DNA of 64,000 bases, from positions 558,001 through 622,000 of the forward strand of contig NZ_VTZS01000002.1 in the NCBI RefSeq assembly GCF_008367235.1, given 5' to 3'. This DNA comes from Pareuzebyella sediminis. Its GTDB lineage: Bacteria > Bacteroidota > Bacteroidia > Flavobacteriales > Flavobacteriaceae. Below the pieces are notes generated by a model. It searched no databases. It was given only the letters and a program-made list of their open reading frames with translations, and was not told the origin of the DNA. Shown piece after piece: positions 18,370 to 26,468 of the stretch; positions within the stretch are counted from its first letter, which is position 1; every line of letters starts with the position of its first letter. A program made the translations under genes and the position numbers.

Positions 18370-18454
18370 TACTCGAGGCGGGACTTGAACCCGCACGGCC
18401 ATAATGGCCATTGGATTTTAAGTCCAACGTGTCTACCAATTCCACCACTCGAGC
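18370..18454 (-). tRNA. tRNA-Leu (anticodon TAA)
   Basis: 85 bases on the minus strand. The acceptor stem pairs GCTCGAG with CTCGAGT (one G-U), the anticodon loop reads CTTAAAA with anticodon TAA, a long variable arm with inverted TGGCC/GGCCG is present as expected for leucine tRNAs, and the T arm has GGTTCAAGTCC. CCA is not encoded. Confidence 0.95.
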
Positions 18455-18490
18455 CACTTGAACTTGATACGAATAAAAAACTCCACCCGA

Positions 18491-18510
18491 GATGACTGAG
18501 CGGAGTCGAA
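18491..18510. repeat. REP-like intergenic element
   Basis: GATGACTGAGCGGAGTCGAA, between the two tRNA genes, resembles the short 'CTGAGCGGAGTCGAA' intergenic repeat that I recall as frequent in Bacteroidota genomes. Only one copy is seen in this window, so its repeat nature rests on recall. Confidence 0.35.
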
Positions 18511-18591
18511 ATTGTGCAATACATCCCCCTTTAGGGGATAACCGCGAAGCTACAACTTGATGCTACGCCAAACGGTCTGTTTTGCAAATGG

Positions 18592-18664
18592 AGCGAAAAA
18601 CGGGATTCGAACCCGCGACCTCCACCTTGGCAAGGTGGCGCTCTACCAACTGAGCTATTTTCGC
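18592..18664 (-). tRNA. tRNA-Gly (anticodon GCC)
   Basis: 73 bases on the minus strand. Acceptor GCGAAAA pairs with TTTTCGC, D arm TAGCTCAGTTGGTAGAGC, anticodon stem CCACCTTGCCAAGGTGG with anticodon GCC, T arm with GGTTCGAATCC. It is the upstream gene of a two-tRNA operon with tRNA-Leu. Confidence 0.96.
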
Positions 18665-18678
18665 ATGTTAAAGAACGT

Positions 18679-18698
18679 GCTATCGATAGATCGATAGC
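18679..18698. repeat. Inverted repeat upstream of tRNA-Gly
   Basis: GCTATCGAT, AG, ATCGATAGC: perfect nine-base arms, between the promoter -7 box and the tRNA 5' end, so it lies in the precursor leader. It may be a processing structure or a regulator site. Confidence 0.45.
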
Positions 18699-18703
18699 GG
18701 GAG

Positions 18704-18733
18704 CAAATTTAATACAATTCTATAAAAGACAAA
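18704..18733 (-). promoter_or_regulatory. Promoter of the tRNA-Gly/tRNA-Leu operon
   Basis: On the minus strand TTTG (18733-18730), 18 bases, then TAAATTTG (18711-18704): an exact match to the Bacteroidota -33/-7 consensus, about 40 bases upstream of the tRNA-Gly 5' end. Confidence 0.65.
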
Positions 18734-18788
18734 GAAAAATTAATCGAAAAACATTTCCTTAGTTTATAAAGTAAAGGCACCGATAGTC

Positions 18789-21410
18789 TTACGAAGTCGC
18801 TTTTTTATTTTTGGTCAGCAACCTTTTGATTTCGTTCAATTTCATCAAGGCTTCTACTGGGGTGAGCGTGTTGATGTCTAAGTGTATGATTTCTTCCTTG
18901 ATTTCCTCGAGCAAGGGGTCGTCAAGGTGAAAGAAGCTCAGTTGCATATCGTTCTGGGCCGATTGTAATTTCTCGGTCAGTTCTTCGCTGGAATGGGATT
19001 GTTCGAGTTTTTTTAGAATTTTGTTCGCCTTGTGAATCACCTGCTGTGGCATGCCGGCCATTTTCGCCACATGGATACCAAAACTGTGTTCACTGCCGCC
19101 CGGGGTCAGTTTTCTCAAAAAGAGCACATTGTCTTTTAATTCCTTGACCGAAACGTTGTAGTTTTTAATACGTTCGAAAGTGACGCTCATTTCATTAAGT
19201 TCATGGTAATGCGTGGCAAAAAGCGTCTTGGCACGGGCCGGATGTTCATGTAGGTACTCGGAAATCGCCCAGGCGATCGAAATACCGTCATAGGTACTCG
19301 TTCCGCGACCTATTTCGTCGAGCAAGACCAGACTTCGCTCTGAAAGATTGTTCAAAATAGAGGCAGTTTCGTTCATCTCGACCATAAAAGTAGATTCGCC
19401 CATTGAGATATTGTCACTGGCGCCCACTCTAGTAAAAATTTTATCGACCACCCCGATCTGGGCAGAGCTCGCAGGAACAAAACTCCCCATTTGGGCCATC
19501 AGGACGACCAAGGCGGTCTGCCGCAAAATAGCGGACTTACCGCTCATGTTCGGCCCCGTAATCATAATGATCTGTTGCTCTTCACGGTTGAGGAGAACAT
19601 CATTGGCAATATATTCCTCCCCTAGGGGCAGTTGCTTTTCAATGACCGGATGGCGCCCGTCTTTAATATTAATTTCGGTGGAATCATTGATTATTGGTTG
19701 GGTATAGCGGTTCTCCCTGGCCAACTGGCTAAACCCGCAGAGACTGTCGAGTTGTGCAATCTGTTGGGCGTTGTTTTGTACGGGAGAAATGTACTCTTGC
19801 ATCCATACGATCAACTGGGAAAAAAGTTGCTGCTCAAGGGTAAGAATACGCTCTTCCGCACCCAATATCTTGGCCTCGTATTCTTTGAGTTCCTGGGTAA
19901 TGTACCGTTCGGCGCTCACCAAGGTCTGCTTACGGACCCACTCTTCGGGCACCTTGTCTTTATGGGTATTGCGTACCTCGATATAATACCCGAAAACATT
20001 GTTCGAGGCTATTTTTAAAGAGGTGATGCCGGTGCGTTCGGTTTCGCGTTCGAGCATTTGGTTGAGGTAGTCCTTTCCTGAAAAGGCGATGTTGCGAAGG
20101 TCGTCGAGCTCTTCGGAATAGCCATCGGCAATGGTCTTGCCCTTCAAGATATTTACAGGGGCCTCCTCGCAGATCATTTCTTTGATTTTGGCCCGAAGTT
20201 CATCACAGGAGTGCAATCGATCGGCAATGGCCCGCAAGGCCTCGTTGGGGCAATCTGAAATCAATTGCTTGATAGGGAGCAGGGCCTCGAGGGAATTTTT
20301 GAGCTGTACGACTTCCTTCGGATTGATCTTTCCGGTGGCTACCTTCGATATCAAGCGTTCGAGATCGCCCATTTGCTTGATATGGTGCTGTATCTTCTTT
20401 AGAAGGGGGTCGTTTTCGTATAAATAGGATACGACTTGATGGCGGCGCCTTATTTTCTCCACGTTTTTTAAGGGCAATGCCAACCATCGCTTTAGCATGC
20501 GCCCGCCCATGGGGGAGAGCGTTTTGTCGATAATGTCTATGAGGGTAACCGCATTTTGGTGGTTCGAATGGTAGAGTTCGAGGTTTCTGATGGTAAACCG
20601 ATCCATCCAGACATATTCTTCCTCGGCTATACGTTTGAGGGTGTTGATGTGCTGAAGGCGTCGATGTTGGGTTTCCGAAAGATAATGTAACACCACCCCG
20701 GACGCCACGATACCATGAGACAGATGGTCTACGCCAAAACCTTTTAGGGTATTGGTCTTAAAGTGATCTGTAAGGGTTTCACGGGCATAATCGTCTTGAA
20801 AGACCCAATCTTCCATGAAAAACGTATGGAACTGGTTGCCGAAAAGCTCTTGAAACTCTTTTCTATGGGTTTTGGACACCAGTACTTCGTTAGGGGCGAA
20901 ATTTTGCAAAAGCTTATCGATCTGTTCATCGGTACCTTCCGAAACCAAAAACTCGCCGGTGGAAATATCGACGAACGAAATACCCAGAAGGCTACGGCCA
21001 AAATGTACGGCGCACAAAAAATTATTCGCTTTGGCATGCAATATATCGTCGTTCATGGCCACCCCGGGCGTAACGAGCTCGGTAACGCCCCGCTTCACGA
21101 TGGTCTTGGTCATTTTAGGGTCTTCCAACTGGTCACAGATGGCCACGCGCTGCCCGGCCTTCACCAATTTGGGAAGGTAGGTATTCAGCGAATGGTGCGG
21201 AAAACCCGCCAACTCGGTTCGGTCGCCACCATTATTTCGGTGGGTCAGGATAATGCCCAATATCTTGGAGGCTTTTACGGCATCTTCCCCAAAAGTTTCA
21301 TAGAAGTCGCCCACACGAAAAAGCAATAGCGCATCAGGATACTTCGTCTTGATGGTATTGTATTGTTGCATTAAAGGGGTGACCTTCTTTGTTTTATTCT
21401 TTTTTCCCAA
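18789..21410 (-). CDS. mutS: DNA mismatch repair protein MutS
   Basis: Recognises base mismatches and small loops and starts methyl-independent or strand-directed repair with MutL. 873 residues, full length. The mismatch-probing Phe-x-Glu is in '[10 protein letters not shown]' (F36, E38). The C-terminal ATPase has the Walker A '[15 protein letters not shown]', the '[14 protein letters not shown]' segment, Walker B '[16 protein letters not shown]' and 'FATHYHEL'. The start ATG at 21410 gives the standard 'TPLMQQY' opening after a short basic leader. It is transcribed alone, divergent from the SpoU methylase and convergent with nothing; the tRNA operon follows on the same strand. Confidence 0.97.
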   Translation of the reverse strand: MGKKNKTKKVTPLMQQYNTIKTKYPDALLLFRVGDFYETFGEDAVKASKILGIILTHRNNGGDRTELAGFPHHSLNTYLPKLVKAGQRVAICDQLEDPKMTKTIVKRGVTELVTPGVAMNDDILHAKANNFLCAVHFGRSLLGISFVDISTGEFLVSEGTDEQIDKLLQNFAPNEVLVSKTHRKEFQELFGNQFHTFFMEDWVFQDDYARETLTDHFKTNTLKGFGVDHLSHGIVASGVVLHYLSETQHRRLQHINTLKRIAEEEYVWMDRFTIRNLELYHSNHQNAVTLIDIIDKTLSPMGGRMLKRWLALPLKNVEKIRRRHQVVSYLYENDPLLKKIQHHIKQMGDLERLISKVATGKINPKEVVQLKNSLEALLPIKQLISDCPNEALRAIADRLHSCDELRAKIKEMICEEAPVNILKGKTIADGYSEELDDLRNIAFSGKDYLNQMLERETERTGITSLKIASNNVFGYYIEVRNTHKDKVPEEWVRKQTLVSAERYITQELKEYEAKILGAEERILTLEQQLFSQLIVWMQEYISPVQNNAQQIAQLDSLCGFSQLARENRYTQPIINDSTEINIKDGRHPVIEKQLPLGEEYIANDVLLNREEQQIIMITGPNMSGKSAILRQTALVVLMAQMGSFVPASSAQIGVVDKIFTRVGASDNISMGESTFMVEMNETASILNNLSERSLVLLDEIGRGTSTYDGISIAWAISEYLHEHPARAKTLFATHYHELNEMSVTFERIKNYNVSVKELKDNVLFLRKLTPGGSEHSFGIHVAKMAGMPQQVIHKANKILKKLEQSHSSEELTEKLQSAQNDMQLSFFHLDDPLLEEIKEEIIHLDINTLTPVEALMKLNEIKRLLTKNKKATS

Positions 21411-21660
21411 AGCGATTTGAATGGTTTATTTTTGCACCGACATGTCGTAAAACGAATGTACTATTTTCTCTTGGGAGCATAAATGATTGTTGATATTTTG
21501 GGATAAGTTTTACGAGGCCTCTCAACAGTACAACACCCCTTGTGGCACCAAGCGTCGAGAAGATCATGGCATACGGTAGCGGTAGCCTTTCAAAGAGGGC
21601 ATGGATACGCCCCGAATTGTTAATTGGGGCGTCAATAACCGAATAATCAGTGATTCCTAT

Positions 21661-22197
21661 ATGAGAAAACTGAAGAATGAAGAACTTGGGCGATTGGATG
21701 TGGCGGCTTTTAAAAAGGCCGACAAAACGCCCCTCGTTCTCGTACTTGACAATATAAGGAGCCTCAATAATATTGGCTCGGTTTTTCGCACGGCGGATGC
21801 ATTTTTGATTGAAAAAATTTACCTCTGCGGTATCACGGCTACCCCGCCCCACAAGGATATTCGAAAAACTGCCCTTGGAGCGACCGAAAGCGTCGCTTGG
21901 GAGTACCATGGCAGTAGCCTTGAAATCGTCAATCGTCTTAAAGATCAAGGCTATCGGGCCATGGCCGTCGAGCAGGCCGAGAGGGCTGTCATGCTTAATG
22001 ATTTTAAGGCCGCTTCCTCAGCGAAATATGCGCTTATTTTCGGCAATGAGGTCAAAGGAGTGTCTCAAGAAGTGGTCGACGTATGCGACAAAGTCATCGA
22101 AATTCCCCAGTCCGGTACCAAGCATTCCCTCAATATTGCGGTAAGCGTTGGGGTCGTGGTTTGGGACTTCTGGTCAAAATTGAAGAGGTTGACCTAA
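21661..22197 (+). CDS. SpoU/TrmH family RNA 2'-O-methyltransferase
   Basis: SPOUT methyltransferase with the deep trefoil knot; methylates a ribose 2'-OH in tRNA or rRNA using S-adenosylmethionine. 178 residues from the ATG at 21661. This start is chosen because the opening 'MRKLKNEELGRLDV' is the conserved N-terminus of Bacteroidota homologues as I recall them; an ATG at 21601 would add 20 unrelated residues. Motif 1 'LDNIRSLNNIGSVFRTADAF', motif 2 'LIFGNEVKGVS' and motif 3 'IPQSGTKHSLNIAVSVGVV' are all intact. The target position cannot be told from sequence. Confidence 0.9.
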   Translation: MRKLKNEELGRLDVAAFKKADKTPLVLVLDNIRSLNNIGSVFRTADAFLIEKIYLCGITATPPHKDIRKTALGATESVAWEYHGSSLEIVNRLKDQGYRAMAVEQAERAVMLNDFKAASSAKYALIFGNEVKGVSQEVVDVCDKVIEIPQSGTKHSLNIAVSVGVVVWDFWSKLKRLT

Positions 22198-22342
22198 AAA
22201 ATATGCCCGACCATGTTCAAGAGTAGGCATCATTTGCCCAAAAGTTCTTTCATAATCGTTTTCAAGAGCTCCGATCGAGAGGGCAGCATTTAGGGCACTC
22301 GCCAAAATTTTTCGTCAAGACCCGGAACAAAGGTGCTTTAGA

Positions 22343-23488
22343 TTATTTAAAGGGAAGGTGTACGGCAAATTTTACGATTTGGTCGATGATGGCTTCGTAG
22401 TCGTCTTGTCGTTCGACGAAATCAAGCTCACCAAGTTCGATGACCAGCTTGTTCTGCTCAGGATATCCCCTTAAGAATTCAAAATACCCCTTGTTGATTT
22501 TTTCAAGATATTCGGGTGCGATATTCTGCTCATAATCCCGCCCCCTTTTTTTAATATTTGCCAGCAAACGTTCGGTGGTCTGATAGAGATACACGTATAT
22601 TTTGGGCTTTTTTACTTCCTTGTACATGAGGTCGAACAACTTACGATAAAGCTTGAACTCTTCTTGCTGCAGGGTAATGCGTGCGAAAATCAACGATTTA
22701 TAGATGTCGTAATCACTGACCATAAAGTTTTTGAAAAGGTCATATTGAGAAGTATCGTCCGTAAACTGCTGATACCGATCGGCCAAAAAGGACATTTCCA
22801 ATGGGAAGGCATATCGGGATTGATCTTCGTAGAACTTGGGTAGAAAAGGGTTGTCGGCAAATCGCTCCAATACCAATTTGGCGTTGTAGTGTTCGGCCAT
22901 TTTATGGGCCAAGGTGGTTTTTCCCGCACCTATGTTCCCCTCGATAGCGATAAAATTGGTTTGCGTAAATAAATCTTCCTTGTTTTTGTAGAGGCGAAAG
23001 CCAGTTTTTTCAAGCTTTCCCTTGTCCCTACATTCTTGCAAAAGATTTCGGGTGTCTTTGTTCAACACCGGGTGGTAGTACTGGGGGGCGATGTCCGCCA
23101 ATGGTCGCAAGACAAATTTTCGATAGGGTAGTTCCGGATGCGGGATGACCAGATGGTCGGAAACAAAGGTTTCCTGCCCGTAATAAAGCAGGTCTATATC
23201 TATACATCTCGGTTGATATCCCTCCTCTTCAAATCGCACACGACCTAACTCCTTTTCGATCTTCAAAACCTGCTCCAAAAGCTTTTGGGGTCTTAAATCC
23301 GTTTCGAGCGCAATACAAATATTCATAAAATCATCGGACTCAAAGCCCCAGGCCTCTGTCTTGTAGACCGCCGAAATACGCTGAATATCGCCCGCTGTCT
23401 TTTGAAGTGCAAAAAGGGCCTCTTGCAGATTGTTCAAGGGGTCTCCCAAATTGCTTCCTAAAGATAGATACGCCGTTTTTCCTTCCAT
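22343..23488 (-). CDS. folK: Fusion of FolK (HPPK) and a deoxynucleoside kinase
   Basis: Two enzymes in one chain of about 381 residues from the ATG at 23488, which opens 'MEGKTAYLSLGSNLGDP'. The first ~160 residues are 6-hydroxymethyl-7,8-dihydropterin pyrophosphokinase: 'YLSLGSNLGDPLNNL', 'TEAWGF', and 'RCIDIDLLYYG' with its Mg2+-binding Asp pair, followed by 'IPHPELPYRKFVLRPLADI'. The second half is a deoxynucleoside kinase: P-loop 'IEGNIGAGKTTLAHKMA', 'ERFADNPFLPKFY', 'DRYQQF' and the 'RGRDYEQNI' lid. It thus joins folate synthesis to deoxynucleoside salvage. An upstream ATG at 23545 adds a stretch with no similarity. I recall this fusion from other flavobacteria. Confidence 0.92.
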   Translation of the reverse strand: MEGKTAYLSLGSNLGDPLNNLQEALFALQKTAGDIQRISAVYKTEAWGFESDDFMNICIALETDLRPQKLLEQVLKIEKELGRVRFEEEGYQPRCIDIDLLYYGQETFVSDHLVIPHPELPYRKFVLRPLADIAPQYYHPVLNKDTRNLLQECRDKGKLEKTGFRLYKNKEDLFTQTNFIAIEGNIGAGKTTLAHKMAEHYNAKLVLERFADNPFLPKFYEDQSRYAFPLEMSFLADRYQQFTDDTSQYDLFKNFMVSDYDIYKSLIFARITLQQEEFKLYRKLFDLMYKEVKKPKIYVYLYQTTERLLANIKKRGRDYEQNIAPEYLEKINKGYFEFLRGYPEQNKLVIELGELDFVERQDDYEAIIDQIVKFAVHLPFK

Positions 23489-23850
23489 TTTGGCTAAGAT
23501 AAATTCAGGGTAGTCCGTGCTTCTATGATACCCGTTTGCATCCAATGACTATCGATGATGCTACAACGACAGGGAGCTTTTAAAAAATAAAGGATACTAC
23601 GGGTGACAATTGGCATATAAAAAGTGGTCGCAAAAGGTTTTGATTTGCCTCTTAAACAAAATACGTAAAAGAATTCGACATTGGTTATCTTTGCTCAAAA
23701 ATACAAACTCGGTTTTTCATTGAAAAACGCCTTCGTATTTTTTTATTTGGTTTAAACGCTACATGGTGGGTGCCTCCGCGTGAAAAAAATAAGGTGTAAC
23801 GAACAATGTTTTCCTAGAAGACAAGGCACCAACTTTATAAATCGGTTTTA
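23489..23850. other. Divergent intergenic region between folK-dNK and sppA
   Basis: No gene seen. It holds the candidate sppA promoter (23686-23693) and a small hairpin, GTTTTTC-ATT-GAAAAAC at 23712-23728, in what would be the sppA leader, about 120 bases before the start. Confidence 0.4.
23686..23693 (+). promoter_or_regulatory. Candidate -7 box for sppA
   Basis: TATCTTTG matches TAnnTTTG; no convincing -33 TTG at the right distance. It would give a leader of about 150 bases. Confidence 0.35.
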
Positions 23851-25614
23851 ATGAATTTTTTAAGAAATTTTCTGGCGGCTATTTTGGGGTGTATGGTTGC
23901 TTTTGGTATTATGTGTATCATGTTCGTGATCTTTATAGGCCTTATCGGCAGTACCGAAAATGTGGTGGTTGTTAAGAAGAATTCTGTGTTGAAACTACAG
24001 CTTCAACGGCCAATAAACGATTATGTCGGTGATAATACCATGGATCCTTTTACCGGTGCCTTTTTCGAACAGGCCCAAGGTCTTGACGAGATAATTCATG
24101 CGATATCGGTGGCCAAGACAGATGATGATGTTAACGGTATTAGTATAGACAACAACTTTATCATGGCAGGTCTGGCACAGACCCAGGCGATTCGTAAGGC
24201 ATTACAGGATTTTAAGGAAAGTGGAAAGTTCATATATACGTATGGTGATTTTTACATGCAGAAGGATTATTACCTGGCAAGCGTGGCCGATTCCGTTTTC
24301 CTGAACCCCGTTGGTACACTTGATTTTAGGGGTCTTTCTTCGGAAGTACTTTTTTTTAAGGATTTTCAGGAGAAGACAGGGGTCAAGATGGAAGTCATTC
24401 GACATGGTAAATATAAAAGTGCCGTTGAACCTTTTATAGCCAATGAAATGAGCGAGGCCAATAGAACACAGATCAAGACCTTGATCACTTCGCTATGGAA
24501 TTCTATGGTCGAGGATATTTCGGAAGGTAGGCACATAGCCCCCGATAACCTAAACACTATTGCCGATACCTTGGGGGGGAGAACTCCGGAATACGCCAAG
24601 GCATCAGGACTGATAGATGATGTGATTTTTTATGATGAATATGAAAAGAAGCTCAGAAATGCCCTTGGTATTGGTACTGATGATGAATTGAATATCGTCT
24701 ATCTCGAAGATTATGTATTTCGTTCCAACAAAAAAGTAACTAAAAAAGGAAAGGATAAGATCGGTGTGGTCTTCGCACAAGGTGAAATATTTTACGGTGA
24801 AGGCGGTCCCGATATCATTGGCCAGGGCATTATAACCAAAGCGCTTATCAGGGCCCGGGAAGATGATGATGTGAAAGCTATAGTCTTGCGTGTAAATTCC
24901 CCTGGCGGTAGCGCATTGACCTCCGATATTATATGGCGGGAAATCGAAATTACAAAGGCCGTTAAGCCTGTTGTTGTATCTATGGGCAACGTGGCCGCTT
25001 CTGGAGGCTATTATATCGCCGTGGGGGCCGATAAGATTTATGCCGAACCTACTACCATAACCGGTTCTATAGGAGTCTTCGGAACCGTACCCAATATGGC
25101 GGATTTGGCCGATAATTTAGGCATTAATGCAGAGCAGGTCGGCACCAACAAAAATTCGATAGAATATTCCTTTTTCGAACCCATGTCCGATGATTTTAGA
25201 AACCTGGTTCAAGAAGGTATCGAGAGTACCTACGAGACGTTTCTAAAGAGAGTTTCCCAAGGACGCAATATTTCGATATCGGAAGCCGACAGCCTGGCTC
25301 AAGGCCGGGTATGGAGTGGGGTGGATGCCAAGCGTATCGGCTTGGTAGACGAACTTGGCAATTTGGAAAGTGCTATTGAAGAGGCCGCCCGTATGGCCGG
25401 ACTCTCTACCTATGGCATTAAAAAATTCCCTAAATATAAATCGGGCTTCGAACGTCTACTCGAGAATATGGGCGGGGCCAGCGCCAAAGCGGGTGAAAAA
25501 ATCATCAAGGAAGAGATCGGGCAAGATACGTATACCATACTGAAGCAGATCAAATCAGCGATGGAGCAGGAGGGTGTACAGGCCAGAATGCCCTATATCC
25601 TTAACATACAATAA
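23851..25614 (+). CDS. sppA: Signal peptide peptidase SppA, 67K type
   Basis: Membrane-bound serine protease that degrades cleaved signal peptides. 587 residues with an N-terminal membrane anchor (about 5-33) and the tandem repeat of two ClpP-like domains typical of the long form. The catalytic Lys is in 'GKYKSAVEPF' (about K189) of the first domain and the catalytic Ser in 'GNVAASGGYYIA' (about residue 380) of the second, followed by 'TTITGSIGVFG'. The stop codon is directly followed by the ATG of the next gene, so the two are co-transcribed. Confidence 0.95.
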   Translation: MNFLRNFLAAILGCMVAFGIMCIMFVIFIGLIGSTENVVVVKKNSVLKLQLQRPINDYVGDNTMDPFTGAFFEQAQGLDEIIHAISVAKTDDDVNGISIDNNFIMAGLAQTQAIRKALQDFKESGKFIYTYGDFYMQKDYYLASVADSVFLNPVGTLDFRGLSSEVLFFKDFQEKTGVKMEVIRHGKYKSAVEPFIANEMSEANRTQIKTLITSLWNSMVEDISEGRHIAPDNLNTIADTLGGRTPEYAKASGLIDDVIFYDEYEKKLRNALGIGTDDELNIVYLEDYVFRSNKKVTKKGKDKIGVVFAQGEIFYGEGGPDIIGQGIITKALIRAREDDDVKAIVLRVNSPGGSALTSDIIWREIEITKAVKPVVVSMGNVAASGGYYIAVGADKIYAEPTTITGSIGVFGTVPNMADLADNLGINAEQVGTNKNSIEYSFFEPMSDDFRNLVQEGIESTYETFLKRVSQGRNISISEADSLAQGRVWSGVDAKRIGLVDELGNLESAIEEAARMAGLSTYGIKKFPKYKSGFERLLENMGGASAKAGEKIIKEEIGQDTYTILKQIKSAMEQEGVQARMPYILNIQ

Positions 25615-26325
25615 ATGACCCAAAAAGATAAAAAACTGGCCTACCGAATTTATCTCTATTTAGGGGCACTTTTTATCACTTCCCTGGTTGTTTCAAACCT
25701 GATTTTTCAAAAGTTTTTCTATTGGAATCCGTTTGGGGATTTGACCGTGTTTGGGGTCTCCCTATTTGAGATTTCCGTGGGGATCTTGCCTTACCCGATT
25801 ACCTTTCTGATTACCGATCTGATTTCTGAAATGTATGGTCGAAAAAAGGCCAATCAAATCGTGACGGCCGGTATTTTTGCTTCCTTATTTTCCATGTCGA
25901 TTATCTTGGTCGCGGAGGCCGCCCCGGCTATTGCATCGTCTCCGATCAACGATGCTACCTTTACGCAGGTTTTTGCGCTATCGCCAATTGCCGTTTTGGC
26001 CTCAATGATCGCCTACTTGTTCGCTCAGTATGTCGATATTGCGATTTATCATTTTTGGAAGCATTTGACCAAGGGCAAATACCTATGGTTGCGCAACAAT
26101 TTTTCTACTTTTCTATCACAGTTTATAGATACGTTTACCGTGGTGGGCCTATTATGCGTTTTTGAGGTACTGCCTTGGAACCTTTTTTTCGGTTTGGTCG
26201 TAAGCGGATTTCTTTTCAAGGTATTTATTGCCGCTATGGATACGCCCTTTCTTTATTTTTTTGTCTATATCATGAGAAAACGATTTAAGTTGGCCATAGG
26301 GGAAGAAATCGACCTTGATATATAA
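25615..26325 (+). CDS. Queuosine precursor transporter (YhhQ/VUT family)
   Basis: Inner-membrane protein of 236 residues with about six hydrophobic segments. The family motif 'PYPITFLITDLISEMYGRKKANQIV' region (58-83) is clear, as is the 'DIAIYHFWKHLTKGKYLWLRNNFST' block with 'SQFIDTFTVV'. Members take up preQ0/preQ1 for the synthesis of the modified tRNA base queuosine. It begins at the base after the sppA stop, so it is translationally linked, but no functional link between the two is known to me. Confidence 0.9.
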   Translation: MTQKDKKLAYRIYLYLGALFITSLVVSNLIFQKFFYWNPFGDLTVFGVSLFEISVGILPYPITFLITDLISEMYGRKKANQIVTAGIFASLFSMSIILVAEAAPAIASSPINDATFTQVFALSPIAVLASMIAYLFAQYVDIAIYHFWKHLTKGKYLWLRNNFSTFLSQFIDTFTVVGLLCVFEVLPWNLFFGLVVSGFLFKVFIAAMDTPFLYFFVYIMRKRFKLAIGEEIDLDI

Positions 26326-26345
26326 TATTCCTTTCTTTTTTGAGT

Positions 26346-26438
26346 TGTATCGATACAGCCAAGAATCCGGATAAAAAAGCCAAGAATAGCCCTGCTTTTT
26401 TCCTAGTTTTCAACGTACATCTGAAGTGAAAATTTCAC
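26346..26438. repeat. Cluster of short palindromes and a direct repeat before the AsmA gene
   Basis: TGTATCGATACA (26346-26357) and GTGAAAATTTCAC (26426-26438) are near-perfect palindromes; AGCCAAGAAT occurs twice (26357-26366 and 26378-26387). AAAAAAGC (26373-26380) and GCTTTTTT (26394-26401) can pair around a 13-base loop and could end the sppA-yhhQ transcript. All lie in the 143-base gap upstream of the AsmA start. Confidence 0.4.
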
Positions 26439-26468
26439 CTAAGGTTCGAAATTACTGATGCTAATATT

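Noticed and set aside
21601-21660. Longer N-terminus of the SpoU methyltransferase
   Set aside because: The first 20 residues do not fit the family opening; the segment carries a hairpin (CGCCCC-G-AATT / AATT-GGGGCG, 21608-21631) more likely to be leader RNA.
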